Shown: positions 33,670 through 43,603, numbered from the stretch's first letter. The stretch is DNA of 64,000 nucleotides from Lysinibacter sp. HNR (GCF_029760935.1 NZ_CP121684.1:2294001-2358000), one strand, 5' to 3'. Program-made: numbers and translations. Notes: generated by a model not told the origin, from the letters alone.

Positions 33670-35061
33670 ATGACCAAAATCCATGAGTTAGGTGCCGTCG
33701 AGCTACGAGACAGGCTTGCACGAGGAGAGCTTTCCCCCGTAACCGTGACCGAGCATTTTCTGGACAGAATCGCACAGCACAATCGCACAATCGAGGCGTT
33801 TGTAACGGTCACGGCGGACCGTGCCCTCGCCCGTGCTGCTCAGCTAGAGAGCGCCAGATCGCACACCTCGGAGTCTCGCTCCGCGCGGCTCCCCCTACTC
33901 TGGGGAATGCCGCTTGCCGACAAAGACCTCTCTGACCGCGAGGGCGTTCCCACTGGACTCGGGTCGCGCATTGGCGGCTCCATTCCCGCATCCTCCGACT
34001 ATCTCACCCGCTCCATCGACACGGCGGGAGCCGTCAGCCTAGGGAAAACCGCTACCCCCGAGTTTGGGCTCTACGGCTACACCGAAACCGAAGACGGGGC
34101 TGCCGCACGGCACCCTCAGGCACCGGAGCTGGGGGCGGGAGGGTCAAGCGGCGGCGCAGCGGCAGCCGTTGCGGCCGGGCTTCTTCCCTTTGCCCCCGGA
34201 AGCGATGGCGGAGGCTCCATCCGTATCCCCGCGGCAACAACGGGTCTGGTGGGAATCAAGCCCAGTCGCGGGCTCGTCCCCGCCGACGCGGCCTCCCCAC
34301 ACACCCTCACGGGCGTTGTCTCAGGCCCCATAGCTCATACCGTGGCAGACGCCACACTCCTACTCGACGGGATGTTGCACCCCACCAGAGCCCGTTTTCT
34401 TCCGCTTCTCCCCCGCGCCCCGCACACCCTCACAATCGGCACCACCCTCGCGTCTCCGTGGGACAACCACTTCCCCGTTCAGGTCGAACCAGGCGCCCAG
34501 GCAGCCTTTCACCGGGCACTCACGGTGCTTGCCGGCCTGGGTCACCGTGTGTTGCCCGATAGCGCGCGCTACCCCGACTTCGACTACTCGTCCATGTTTA
34601 CAATTGCGTGGCAGCGAGCCGCCGCCTCCATCCCGGTGAGTGATACGCAGGAGGATCTCCTGGGGCCTGTCACCCGCGAGCTCATACACCGCGGGCGGGC
34701 GCTCAGCGATGAGCAAAGCCAGCTCAACGACCACAACCTGGGCTACTACGGGGCGGAACTTCGAAGGTTATTTGCGGAGTTTGACGTTGTGATCACACCG
34801 GCGCTCGCACAGGGACCGCGCCCCGTGGGGTCATACTCAAGGGACACAGACACAAACTTTTCCCAGCAGGTGTGTTATTCCCCACACACCTCGGCTATTA
34901 ACGTGGCCGGGCTGCCCGCCGTGGTTGTTCCCGTGGGACGGTTCTCGGTTCCCCACTCCGAGCTCCCCCTCCCCGTGGGGGTTCAGCTTATCGGACGCTT
35001 TGGCGACGAAGCCCTCCTGCTTCGTCTGGCGTCCCAGCTAGAATCCGCACTGGGAGAGTAG
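33670..35061 (+). CDS. Amidase signature family enzyme
   Basis: 463 residues with the Ser-cisSer-Lys triad pattern: Lys in MPLADKDLSDREG, the Gly/Ser-rich stretch GAGGSSGGAAAAVAAGLLPF and Ser in GSDGGGSIRIPAA. This is the GatA/amidase fold; without gatB/gatC nearby it is probably a small-molecule amidase. TAGCAT (33658-33663) ends six bases before ATG, suggesting a leaderless mRNA. The substrate cannot be inferred. Confidence 0.9.
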   Translation: MTKIHELGAVELRDRLARGELSPVTVTEHFLDRIAQHNRTIEAFVTVTADRALARAAQLESARSHTSESRSARLPLLWGMPLADKDLSDREGVPTGLGSRIGGSIPASSDYLTRSIDTAGAVSLGKTATPEFGLYGYTETEDGAAARHPQAPELGAGGSSGGAAAAVAAGLLPFAPGSDGGGSIRIPAATTGLVGIKPSRGLVPADAASPHTLTGVVSGPIAHTVADATLLLDGMLHPTRARFLPLLPRAPHTLTIGTTLASPWDNHFPVQVEPGAQAAFHRALTVLAGLGHRVLPDSARYPDFDYSSMFTIAWQRAAASIPVSDTQEDLLGPVTRELIHRGRALSDEQSQLNDHNLGYYGAELRRLFAEFDVVITPALAQGPRPVGSYSRDTDTNFSQQVCYSPHTSAINVAGLPAVVVPVGRFSVPHSELPLPVGVQLIGRFGDEALLLRLASQLESALGE

Positions 35062-35120
35062 CCTGTCCCACGAGCCAGGGTGTATTGTCACGTTTGATTA
35101 CCCCAGCCGGACGGTACGCG

Positions 35121-35645
35121 TCAGGCACCCACCGCGCGCAGCTCGGTCACAATCGTAAATCCCGCGGTTCCATACGCTACCCGAATCGCGGAGAATCCGG
35201 GAAATAGTGTGCGCATAACGACCTGCATATCCACCAAAACTCTCAGCGAAACTCCCCTCTTTTGCGCAGCGTCGGACGGGAGGATCACCAGTTCCGCGGC
35301 GGTCTCTAACCCGTTTTCCCGCAGGGCGTTCACAAGCACAACCCGCACCTGTTTGAGGACCTCATCCGCCGGAATATGAACGGTCTTCACCGTAACCGTC
35401 GCCGCTAGACGTGGGGCAACACCATCACGCCGATCAGCCTCCGGGTCAGTTGTGAGCCTCACAGCAAGGGTCACCGTCTTAAACAGCGCCGCCGCAAGCT
35501 TAAGGGCGGGCCCTTCTGCGGGAACCCTGGCTAAGACGAGGTCTAGGAGGTATTCTCCCTCGGCCTCGCGTATATTATCGATAAAATCGGGCGCCCACTG
35601 CGAGGCCAGCGCCACAACCTCCGGGGGAGAGAGTTCGATCTGCAT
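35121..35645 (-). CDS. Hypothetical protein downstream of the peptide ABC operon
   Basis: 174 residues from ATG 35645, or 184 from GTG 35675. It is acidic at the N-terminus (PDFIDNIREAEGEYLLDLV) with alternating beta-like segments and no signal peptide or membrane helix. No family was recognised. TAGTAT lies eight bases before the ATG, so a leaderless start is possible even though dppF ends only 47 bases upstream. Confidence 0.55.
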   Translation of the reverse strand: MQIELSPPEVVALASQWAPDFIDNIREAEGEYLLDLVLARVPAEGPALKLAAALFKTVTLAVRLTTDPEADRRDGVAPRLAATVTVKTVHIPADEVLKQVRVVLVNALRENGLETAAELVILPSDAAQKRGVSLRVLVDMQVVMRTLFPGFSAIRVAYGTAGFTIVTELRAVGA

Positions 35646-35691
35646 AGTCTCTGATACTAGCGGTAAATGTGTCACAGAAGGTGACGATGCG

Positions 35692-36486
35692 CTACTGATC
35701 GAGCGCGGGTACAGATTCGAGCAGTCTGATCGTGTAGGGATGATCCGGGTTACTCAGGACGCGCGCGACGGGTCCGTGCTCCACGATACGCCCCTCCGTC
35801 ATCACGTGAACGGTGTCGCTCATGCCCTGCACCATCCCGATGTCGTGTGACACGATCACCAGGGTAAGGCTGAGCTCTGTGCGGAGCTCCCGGAATAGGT
35901 CGAGAACCTGGGTTCTCACCGTCACGTCAAGAGCGCTCACAGGCTCGTCTCCCACGAGGAGGCGCGGCTTGTGTGCAATGGCTCGAGCCAGGGCGATACG
36001 CTGCCGCTGTCCCCCCGAGAACTCGTTTGGGTACCGCTCCGCGCTGCTCCCGGAAAGTCCCACCTGGTCGAGCACCTCTGCAACGCGTGCGCTGTGGCTG
36101 CCGGGAATGTCCAGGGCGCGAAGCGGCTCGGCAATGATATCGAAGGCCGTCATCCGGGGATCAAGCGAGGCGTATGGGTCCTGAAACACAATTCCGCTCT
36201 GCCTGCGAAGCCACAGCATCCGGTCTTTTCTGTTGTTCACAACCGCGCGTCCATCAAACGTCACGGTTCCTGACGTCGGTGTACCCAGCCCCAGAAGGAT
36301 TCGAACGAGGGTACTCTTACCCGAACCCGACTCACCTATTACGGCCACCGACTCCCCCTCGTGCACGGTGAGCGAAACGTCGCAGAGGGCGTGCCTGATC
36401 GGGGTGGGACCAAGAAGTTTTGAGCGCGGAAGCCGGTAGTCGCGCACGATGTTTTTTGCCACGATGAGCGGAGTTTTTTCAGCCAT
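35692..36486 (-). CDS. Peptide/nickel ABC transporter ATPase, DppF type
   Basis: 264-residue ATPase with Walker A GESGSGKST, Q-loop region VFQDPYASLDPRMT typical of oligopeptide transporters, signature FSGGQRQRIALARAI, Walker B LLVGDEPVSALD and H-loop VSHDIGM. Last of the five-gene operon dppA-B-C-D-F and overlapping dppD by eight bases. Energises uptake of peptides or a related substrate. Confidence 0.92.
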   Translation of the reverse strand: MAEKTPLIVAKNIVRDYRLPRSKLLGPTPIRHALCDVSLTVHEGESVAVIGESGSGKSTLVRILLGLGTPTSGTVTFDGRAVVNNRKDRMLWLRRQSGIVFQDPYASLDPRMTAFDIIAEPLRALDIPGSHSARVAEVLDQVGLSGSSAERYPNEFSGGQRQRIALARAIAHKPRLLVGDEPVSALDVTVRTQVLDLFRELRTELSLTLVIVSHDIGMVQGMSDTVHVMTEGRIVEHGPVARVLSNPDHPYTIRLLESVPALDQ

Positions 36487-37360
36487 CCATGCCTCCCCGT
36501 GATTTGTCCACCGCTTCGCCCAGCTGTTTTTCCGATGCTTCGCCTACCACCCCGCCCGGCAGGGTTGCCGCGGCTCTATTCGACGGTTTCTTCCACGACA
36601 GTTCCCTGGCCGCAGACACCAGAGCCTGAGTCACCGAGTGACGAGGAGAACGTAACACCGTGGAAGCGGTACCCCTTTCAATAACCCGCCCCTCGTGGAG
36701 CACGATCATCTGGTCTGCAACCTGCGAGAGAACGGCCAGATCATGGGTGATAAAGACCAGGCTCATTTCTGTGCTGTCTGTGAGCCTGCGAAACAGGGCC
36801 AGTATCTCTTTTTGCACGGTAACGTCGAGGGCGGTTGTGGGTTCGTCCGCGATGAGTATTCTCGGGTTTGTTGCGATCGCCGCCGCGATGGCCGCGCGCT
36901 GTCGCTGCCCTCCCGACACCTGGTGCGGATAGGCGCGAACAATCGAATCCGGGTTTGGCAAGCCAACGCGGGTGGCCAGTTCGATAGCGGTGGCCCTCTC
37001 CTCAGCCCGGGTTAGAGAATAGTGGATACGCAGGGCCTCCGTCATCTGTTTACCCAGGCGACGAAGCGGGCTCAGCGCGGTTTGTGGTTCCTGGAAAACG
37101 ATACCGATCTGGTCACCGCGGATCTGGGCAAGCTCGCGGTCAGCAAGACCAACAAGCTCACGATCGCCGTAGCGGATACTTCCGGTCACGGACGCCCCCT
37201 CGGGCAGTAGACCCAGAATCGCCAGAACCGTGAGCGACTTGCCAGACCCGGACTCACCGATAATGCCAAATGATTGCCCAGCGGGAATGCTAAAACTCAC
37301 GGAGTCGACCACCCGCCTGCCGCGCAGCTCGATGGTGAGATCGGTAACCTCGAGGTTCAT
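36479..37360 (-). CDS. Peptide/nickel ABC transporter ATPase, DppD type
   Basis: 293-residue ATPase with Walker A GESGSGKSL, Q-loop FQEPQTALSPLRRLG, signature VSGGQRQRAAIAAAI, Walker B ILIADEPTTALD and H-loop ITHDLAV. The C-terminal extension lacks the Cys-rich iron-sulfur tail present in some DppD proteins. It overlaps dppC by four bases. Confidence 0.92.
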   Translation of the reverse strand: MNLEVTDLTIELRGRRVVDSVSFSIPAGQSFGIIGESGSGKSLTVLAILGLLPEGASVTGSIRYGDRELVGLADRELAQIRGDQIGIVFQEPQTALSPLRRLGKQMTEALRIHYSLTRAEERATAIELATRVGLPNPDSIVRAYPHQVSGGQRQRAAIAAAIATNPRILIADEPTTALDVTVQKEILALFRRLTDSTEMSLVFITHDLAVLSQVADQMIVLHEGRVIERGTASTVLRSPRHSVTQALVSAARELSWKKPSNRAAATLPGGVVGEASEKQLGEAVDKSRGGMDG

Positions 37361-38265
37361 CGCGGTCCGCCCAGGGTTCGAAGCTGACGCAGGGTTCGAT
37401 TCGTCCCGGCGTAGCGGGTGAGCTTGGGATCGGTAACTTCGCGCAGGGCATCACCAATCAGGTGAAAAGCCAAAACCGTCACGGTGATAGCTAGGCCCGG
37501 CCAGACCACCGCGAAGGGATGCTCTATCACAAAGGACTGGGTTTCCTGAAGCATCCGACCCCACGAGGGGGTCGCGGCTGGCGCCCCAAAACCCAGGTAG
37601 CTGAGCCCCGCCTCGGCCAGCAGGGACACGGCCGCCGTGAGCGAGAGCTGCACGATCAAAACCGGGGTAACCCCCGGGAGAACGTGCCTCCGCAGAATCC
37701 CGCCTCGGGTCACCCCCGCTGCCCTCGCCGCCAGAATAAAGTCGGCACCCGCAACCTGCCGCAGCTCCGGTCGCAAAACCCGGGCGATGTTTACACCGTT
37801 GCTGATTCCCACGGCCACGATGACCACGCCGATCGATCCCCCCAGGCTTGCCACCATCATCATGGCGAGGAGCAGCGTGGGAAACGCGATGAGAACATCA
37901 ATAAGAACGGCGATGGGCTCACGCACCCACCGCGAGGAAAAAGCGCCAAGAACACCAAAAATGCTTCCCACAACCGCCGCGAGAAGAGTAGAACCGGCCA
38001 CCACCAGCACGGCAACTTGAGCACCGACCATGAGGCGCGAGAAAATATCCCGACCCACGTTGTCGGTACCCAAAAGATGCTCAAACGATGGGGGTTGCCA
38101 GCGGGCAAAGGCGTCTGCGCTATTGGGGTTGTAGGGGGTCCAAAACAGCGACACAATCGCGGTGACCACGATAAGGGCGATCACTACCAGGGCGGCGACC
38201 CCCGTACGGTGCCGAATCAACCGAGCGAACCAGGATTTTCGGGGCTTTGCGGTGTGCACGTTCAT
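37357..38265 (-). CDS. Peptide ABC transporter permease, DppC type
   Basis: 302-residue inner-membrane permease with an N-terminal cytoplasmic segment, first helix GVAALVVIALIVVTAIVSLF, the GTDNVGRDIFSRLM motif characteristic of DppC and the EAA-type loop in the region ILAARAAGVTRGGILRRHVL. It overlaps both neighbours by four bases. Confidence 0.93.
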   Translation of the reverse strand: MNVHTAKPRKSWFARLIRHRTGVAALVVIALIVVTAIVSLFWTPYNPNSADAFARWQPPSFEHLLGTDNVGRDIFSRLMVGAQVAVLVVAGSTLLAAVVGSIFGVLGAFSSRWVREPIAVLIDVLIAFPTLLLAMMMVASLGGSIGVVIVAVGISNGVNIARVLRPELRQVAGADFILAARAAGVTRGGILRRHVLPGVTPVLIVQLSLTAAVSLLAEAGLSYLGFGAPAATPSWGRMLQETQSFVIEHPFAVVWPGLAITVTVLAFHLIGDALREVTDPKLTRYAGTNRTLRQLRTLGGPR

Positions 38266-39230
38266 CGCCCCCTCCCCTCCCAGCTATTGTCAAGCTGCCG
38301 GGGATCAATTATACGGTGCAAAATATCGACCAGAGTTCCAATGATGAGGATCATCGCGGTGATCACCAACACCTCACTCTGCACCTTTGACAGATCTCGA
38401 TTACCCACGTCAACAACCAGCATTCGCCCCACACCCGGCAGGTTGTAGAGCTGCTCAACAACCACCGCACCCACCACGAGGGCGGCAATCTGAAGCCCCA
38501 GAACCGACACGAGGGAGAGGCCCACAACGGGAAGTCCCCGGGTAATAAGTGCGCGCGTGTGGGTGAGACCCCGGGCAGCGGCCGTGCGCACGTGGTCGGC
38601 GCCGAGCGCCGAGAGCGTTGCGCTGCGCACAAAACGCAGCAGCACCGCCCCCTCAATCAGACCGATCGTGAGGGCTGGAAGAATCAGAGAACGCAGCGCG
38701 GTGCCCGGCTCTGCCCACCCTCGCAACGGGAACCCCTGTGCGGGAAACAACCCCAGGCCCCCCGAAAAAATCGCGATCAGCATGAGGCCCGCCCACACCA
38801 CGGGCACCGCGGCGGCGGTAATTGATAGAACCGTGATCGCACGGCCTACAAAACGTCGGTGCCACACCGCCGCAAGAATACCCAGCGGAAAGGCGATCAC
38901 TCCCCCGATAAAGAGCGCGAGTAAGGCAAGCGGCCCCGTCACCTGAAGTCTTTGTAGGAGTTCCTCGGCAACAGGGGTGTTTGTGACCACGGAATTGCCC
39001 AGGTCGAGACGCAGGAGTCCCCAGACCCACTCACCGTATTGGGTCCAAAGCGGCTGACTCAACCCCAAAGATTCACGGATGGCCTCCACCCGTTCGGGGG
39101 TCGCCTCAGTTCCCGCTATCGTCTGCGCAACATCACCCGGCAAGACTCGCAGGGCAACAAAAATGACCACGCTGGCTACAAACAGCCCCCCAAGCAGATT
39201 GAGGAACCGAACAATTATAAATCGGGTCAC
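38262..39230 (-). CDS. Peptide ABC transporter permease, DppB type
   Basis: 322-residue permease. The N-terminal helix after RFLNLLGGL and the SLGLSQPLWTQYGEWVWGLL region, then the EAA loop HVRTAAARGLTHTRALITRG, are typical of DppB. Six hydrophobic segments are visible. Overlaps dppA by four bases. Confidence 0.93.
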   Translation of the reverse strand: MTRFIIVRFLNLLGGLFVASVVIFVALRVLPGDVAQTIAGTEATPERVEAIRESLGLSQPLWTQYGEWVWGLLRLDLGNSVVTNTPVAEELLQRLQVTGPLALLALFIGGVIAFPLGILAAVWHRRFVGRAITVLSITAAAVPVVWAGLMLIAIFSGGLGLFPAQGFPLRGWAEPGTALRSLILPALTIGLIEGAVLLRFVRSATLSALGADHVRTAAARGLTHTRALITRGLPVVGLSLVSVLGLQIAALVVGAVVVEQLYNLPGVGRMLVVDVGNRDLSKVQSEVLVITAMILIIGTLVDILHRIIDPRQLDNSWEGRGR

Positions 39231-40816
39231 TTCATTACTGTAACGCCGGCAACGTTCAAGCGTGCGTTGGTGCCCTGCACGGGAAAGTTCTTTACCCGCT
39301 CGTTAACCGCCGTGATCGGGGTGAGGTTATAGACCCACTTAGCCGGGGCGTCCTCGGCCACAATCTGTGCGGCACTCGCCAGGAGATCATCAACCTGACG
39401 TTCGTCTGTTGCCCGGAGCGCCTGATTGTACAGACTGGTGACCTCGGGGTTGCTGTATCCAAAGTAGTAGTCAGGATTGGTGTAATTGACAAGGTCACGC
39501 TCTTCAACGTGGTTCACGTAGCTCAGGTCAAAATCGTGGTTGGTGTATACATCCTGCAGCCACGTTGCAAACTCAACCTGTCGGAGTTGGAGTGTGATTC
39601 CCACATCTGCCAGCTGTGAGACCAGCAGGTTGGGAACCGTCAACTCGTAGGTGTTTGAGAGCGTAAGCGTCAATGTGATGTTTTGTTGCCCCGTCTCTTG
39701 AAGAAGTTTTCTGGCGTTTTCGGGATCGTAGGCGTTGATCTTTGTGAGGTCACGATACCCGGGATCCGTCGGGGGTATCGGCCCGCCCAGGGCCCTGCCG
39801 GTGCCGTCAAGCGCCTCAATAATTGCTTCCTGATCAATCGCCTGGCTGATGGCGGTACGCACGCGCTCATCGGTAAAGGGAGCCTTGGCGTTGTTGTACG
39901 CGAGGGTAAACACATCGGAACTATCACCCGTGTGAAGCGTGAACTCCGGACCGTTTTCATACCGGCCCTTGAGCGTTCCCGGAACGGCGGTCTGTACATC
40001 AATATCGCCGCTCAGGGCAGCATTGATCGCCGCGTTGGGGTCGGTTATGTAGAGAAAATCAACCGTCTTCACCCCCGCGCTTTTACCGTAATAGTCATCA
40101 AAACGGGTGAGGGAGAGGGAGTCTCCCTGCCTCCAAGTACCCAGAGTGAAGGGTCCCGTCCCGTTGGTAGAGTCCCTGTAATTAATGGTTGCAGCCTGTT
40201 CATAAATGAGACCGGCACGACCGGTAAGCGACCACAGGAGCATGGAGTTGGACTCATCCAGGGTGAGCACCACCGTGTTATCATCACTCGCGGTGATCGC
40301 AGTCACTCCCGCAAGCGCAGCACTACCCTTGAAGGAGACATCGTCACGCGTTGTGGTGAGAGACCCGACGACATCGTCGATTGTCATGTGAGCCCCGCTG
40401 TGAAAGACAACATCGTCGCGCACTTCAAAGGTGTAGGTAAGCCCATCATCCGACACCGAATACTTGCTGGCGAGCGCGGGAACAATCTCGGACTCCGGGG
40501 TGAGGGCGATCAGCCCCTGATAGACGTTGCCAATAAGGGCCTGGTCCAGCGCAGCACCCGATGTTTTTTGGATGTCGAGGTTGGTGGGACCTAAGACTAA
40601 GCCAACACGGAGCGTACCGTCCACGTCGACAGTATCCGAGGGCGGAGCCGCCTGTTCGGAGGAGAGCTGGTTCCACAGGAGTGCTCCGCCCACAACGGCT
40701 AACACGGCAACAATCGCAATGACAGCGTAGAGGGGTCCCCTCTTTTTGCGTGATTTCTTCTCAAATGTGAGATTTCCCGGGCCTGTTGGTTCTGCTGGAG
40801 TCGGTGCCTGAGACAT
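39227..40816 (-). CDS. Peptide-binding protein of the dpp operon, membrane-anchored rather than a lipoprotein
   Basis: 529 residues of the SBP_bac_5 (DppA/OppA) family (VYQGLIALTPESEIVPALAS; WRQGDSLSLTRFDDYYGK). Unusually, the N-terminus has about 26 cytoplasmic-like residues (basic KKSRKKRG) followed by a single helix PLYAVIAIVAVLAVVGGALL and then WNQLSSEQAAP. There is no lipobox Cys, so it is probably held by an uncleaved signal anchor. It is the first gene of the operon and rsmI lies 92 bases upstream on the same strand. Confidence 0.88.
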   Translation of the reverse strand: MSQAPTPAEPTGPGNLTFEKKSRKKRGPLYAVIAIVAVLAVVGGALLWNQLSSEQAAPPSDTVDVDGTLRVGLVLGPTNLDIQKTSGAALDQALIGNVYQGLIALTPESEIVPALASKYSVSDDGLTYTFEVRDDVVFHSGAHMTIDDVVGSLTTTRDDVSFKGSAALAGVTAITASDDNTVVLTLDESNSMLLWSLTGRAGLIYEQAATINYRDSTNGTGPFTLGTWRQGDSLSLTRFDDYYGKSAGVKTVDFLYITDPNAAINAALSGDIDVQTAVPGTLKGRYENGPEFTLHTGDSSDVFTLAYNNAKAPFTDERVRTAISQAIDQEAIIEALDGTGRALGGPIPPTDPGYRDLTKINAYDPENARKLLQETGQQNITLTLTLSNTYELTVPNLLVSQLADVGITLQLRQVEFATWLQDVYTNHDFDLSYVNHVEERDLVNYTNPDYYFGYSNPEVTSLYNQALRATDERQVDDLLASAAQIVAEDAPAKWVYNLTPITAVNERVKNFPVQGTNARLNVAGVTVMK

Positions 40817-40908
40817 TCGTGTGCTTTCGTAAAAGGGCGCGTGCTGTTTACACGCTGGGGTTAATATTATTCGACTTCAGTCCCAAAAGGTATGTCTGGG
40901 TGGGTTTG

Positions 40909-41733
40909 TCATGCCTGTCGTTTTGCGTCAAGTGCGGCTTGGTAGAGATCACGTTTACCGTGGCCGGTGTGTTCCGAGACCTCAGCCGCAGCATCTTTGA
41001 GCCGCGTCCCCTCCGCAACCAGCTCACGCACACGGGCAACAGCCTCGTCAAAACCGACCGACCTGCGCCTCGCACCCTCAACAACCAGGCAGATCTCTCC
41101 GCGTACCCCACCCGCCGCCCACTCGGCAAGCTCCTCGGCCGTACCCCGAACGACTTCTTCGTACATCTTGGTGAGTTCCCGGCACACGGCAACGCGCCTA
41201 GACCCGCCAAAAGTCGCGGCAATATCGGTAAGGGAGGAGGCCAGACGGGCGGGCGACTCGAAGAAGACCATGGTTCGGTTCTCCGCAGCAAGCTCGGTGA
41301 GCAGAGCAAGACGCTCACCCTGCTTGCGGGGTAAAAAACCCTCAAAAGAGAAACGGTCCGTGGGCAGCCCAGAAACCGCGAGCGCCGTGATGACCGCGGA
41401 GGGGCCGGGGAGAGCTGTGACTCGCACCCCCTTCTCGGCGGCCAGGGTAACCAGGTGGTAGCCGGGGTCTGAAACGGTGGGCATTCCGGCGTCGCTCAGC
41501 ACAACGATGTCGATATCCGCAGCCTCTGCCACCAGCGTAACCGCACGCTCCCTCTCGTTGTGGTCGTGCAGGCTGACGATTCGGGGGTGATTGGTGATGC
41601 CCAGCGAGCGCAGGAGGTGCGCTGCGGTTCGGGTATCCTCAGCCGCAAGCACGGTTGCCCCCTCCAGCGTCTCCACAAGACGACGAGAGGCATCACCAAG
41701 ATTACCGATTGGTGTGGCGGCAAGAATTATCAT
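40909..41733 (-). CDS. rsmI: 16S rRNA (cytidine(1402)-2'-O)-methyltransferase RsmI
   Basis: 274 residues of the SAM-dependent tetrapyrrole-methylase fold. The N-terminal motif ILAATPIGNLGDASRRLVE, then LAAEDTRTAAHLL, SDAGMPTVSDPGYHLV and ALPGPSAVITALAVSGLP are diagnostic of RsmI. It modifies C1402 in the ribosomal P-site region. It is divergent from the PMT gene, a gene order seen in other actinobacteria. Confidence 0.96.
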   Translation of the reverse strand: MIILAATPIGNLGDASRRLVETLEGATVLAAEDTRTAAHLLRSLGITNHPRIVSLHDHNERERAVTLVAEAADIDIVVLSDAGMPTVSDPGYHLVTLAAEKGVRVTALPGPSAVITALAVSGLPTDRFSFEGFLPRKQGERLALLTELAAENRTMVFFESPARLASSLTDIAATFGGSRRVAVCRELTKMYEEVVRGTAEELAEWAAGGVRGEICLVVEGARRRSVGFDEAVARVRELVAEGTRLKDAAAEVSEHTGHGKRDLYQAALDAKRQA

Positions 41734-41809
41734 CCTCCCAGATTACTTCCTCCACGGACGAGTATCACCCTGTGCTGACCTCTAAAGAGGGAACGCTAAC
41801 ATAAGGTTC

Positions 41810-43603
41810 GTGACTATCCCACAATCCCTGCCGGAACACCGCGCACCACAGACGTCGCAGATTTCGCGACGGGTACCACACACGCGGCGGTTCGCACGGC
41901 TTCAGGGAACCGTGGCAAGATGGTTGCTGAGCTGGCGCTGGCTTGTGAGGCGCTGGACCACGAACCCGGTGAAACGGAGAAGGCTGGGCTGGTATGCCAT
42001 CTGGGGTGTCACGCTTTTAGCGGCGATTGCACGCCTGTGGAATCTGGGGCACCCCAATTTTCTGGTTTTTGATGAGATCTACTATGTACGCGACGCGTAC
42101 AGTCAACTTCTTTTTGGCTATCCCACCCGCTGGCCGGAAGGTCTGGGGGAACTTTTTGGCTCGGCGGAGCTTGCTCGGGTTCTTCCCGACGCGTCGTATG
42201 TGGTGCATCCCCCGCTGGGTAAGTCGCTGATCGGTCTGGGGATGCTCGTTCTTGGGGCCGACAACGGTTGGGGCTGGCGCATCAGCACGGCGCTGATAGG
42301 TGTGGCCGCCGTCTTTGTCCTCATGATGCTGGCACGACGATTGTTTCGCTCCACCCTGATCGCCGTTTTTGCCGGTTTTCTCATGGCGATCGACGGCCTC
42401 GCAATCGTGATGTCGCGGATCAGCCTGCTCGATAACTTCCTGATGTTCTTTGGCCTTCTGGGCGCGTGGCTTGTTGTGCTCGACAGGGAAAGATATCTTC
42501 GCCGCTGGCAGTCCTGGCTCCGTCAACATCCCACCCCGGGGTCACGCGGTGAGTGGGGACCGGTCCTGTGGAACAGGCCGTGGTTGATTGCCGCGGGGGT
42601 CGCGTTTGGGCTGGCCACCGGGGTCAAGTGGTCGGGACTATATTTTCTTGCCGCCTTTGGTCTGTACGTCGTGATATACGATCTGGTGCTGCGCCGTCGA
42701 GCGGGCCTCAGCATGTGGTTTAGCGCCACCGTGGTACGACAGGGTATTCCAGCGTTTATTGCGATGGTTCCCGTGGCGTTTATCACCTATCTCACCACGT
42801 GGACGGGGTGGATCCTCACCTCCGAAGGGTGGAACCGCGGGTGGGCTGGTCAGCCGGGTAACGCCGCAACCGGCTTCTTCTCCTGGGTGCCACACTGGGC
42901 ACAGAGCCTCTGGAACTATCACGTGACCATGTTTGGGTGGCACTCGAATCTGCAGCAGGAGCATCCCTATCAGGCGCATCCGCTCACCTGGCCTCTCGCG
43001 CTTCGCCCCACCAGCATGTACTTTGAGTCCTTTGAACCGGGTAAAGACGGGTGTGTGGGATCCACCTGCAGCGAGGCAATCAGCTCACTTCCCAATCCGC
43101 TTCTGTGGTGGGCGGGGCTCGCCGCCATCGTCTATCTGGTCTATCGACTGCTGCGCTATCGAGACGGCATCTCCTTTTTTATTCTTGTTGGGGCCGCCAG
43201 CGGATACCTGCCGTGGCTGCTCACCTGGGATCGCACGGCGGTGTTCCAGTTCTACACGATTGCCTACGCACCCTTTGTGTATCTTGCCCTCGCCTACACT
43301 CTGGGTTGCATTCTCGGGCGTTTCCGCCCCCTCCGCCCGCACACCGGGGGAAACCGGCTTGGGCCGTCCTCAATCGAGACATCGTTGACTGTCGAACCGA
43401 GCCCGCTGGCACACCAAAAAACCGCGGGGAAAAACACCGCAGGACGCTACTGGGTCATCATGATTCTGCTGGTGTTCACGCTCGTGAGCATCTATTTTTA
43501 CCCGGTGTGGACGGGACAGCGCACCAGTTTCTTCTTCTGGCAGATGCACATCTGGATCCCCCGTTTCCCACTGCCCGGCGGCGGATCGATCGGTTGGAAC
43601 TAG
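41810..43603 (+). CDS. Protein O-mannosyltransferase (GT39/PMT family)
   Basis: 597-residue membrane glycosyltransferase that moves mannose from polyprenyl-phosphate-mannose to secreted proteins. The catalytic Asp-Glu lies in VFDEIYYVRDAYSQL (first extracytoplasmic loop), followed by HPPLGKSLIGLGM and about ten helices. C-terminal FFFWQMHIWIPRFPLPGG is typical. GTG 41810 follows a TAACAT box (41797-41802) by seven bases, indicating a leaderless transcript. Likely substrates are the Ser/Thr-rich exported proteins found in this genome. Confidence 0.93.
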   Translation: MTIPQSLPEHRAPQTSQISRRVPHTRRFARLQGTVARWLLSWRWLVRRWTTNPVKRRRLGWYAIWGVTLLAAIARLWNLGHPNFLVFDEIYYVRDAYSQLLFGYPTRWPEGLGELFGSAELARVLPDASYVVHPPLGKSLIGLGMLVLGADNGWGWRISTALIGVAAVFVLMMLARRLFRSTLIAVFAGFLMAIDGLAIVMSRISLLDNFLMFFGLLGAWLVVLDRERYLRRWQSWLRQHPTPGSRGEWGPVLWNRPWLIAAGVAFGLATGVKWSGLYFLAAFGLYVVIYDLVLRRRAGLSMWFSATVVRQGIPAFIAMVPVAFITYLTTWTGWILTSEGWNRGWAGQPGNAATGFFSWVPHWAQSLWNYHVTMFGWHSNLQQEHPYQAHPLTWPLALRPTSMYFESFEPGKDGCVGSTCSEAISSLPNPLLWWAGLAAIVYLVYRLLRYRDGISFFILVGAASGYLPWLLTWDRTAVFQFYTIAYAPFVYLALAYTLGCILGRFRPLRPHTGGNRLGPSSIETSLTVEPSPLAHQKTAGKNTAGRYWVIMILLVFTLVSIYFYPVWTGQRTSFFFWQMHIWIPRFPLPGGGSIGWN

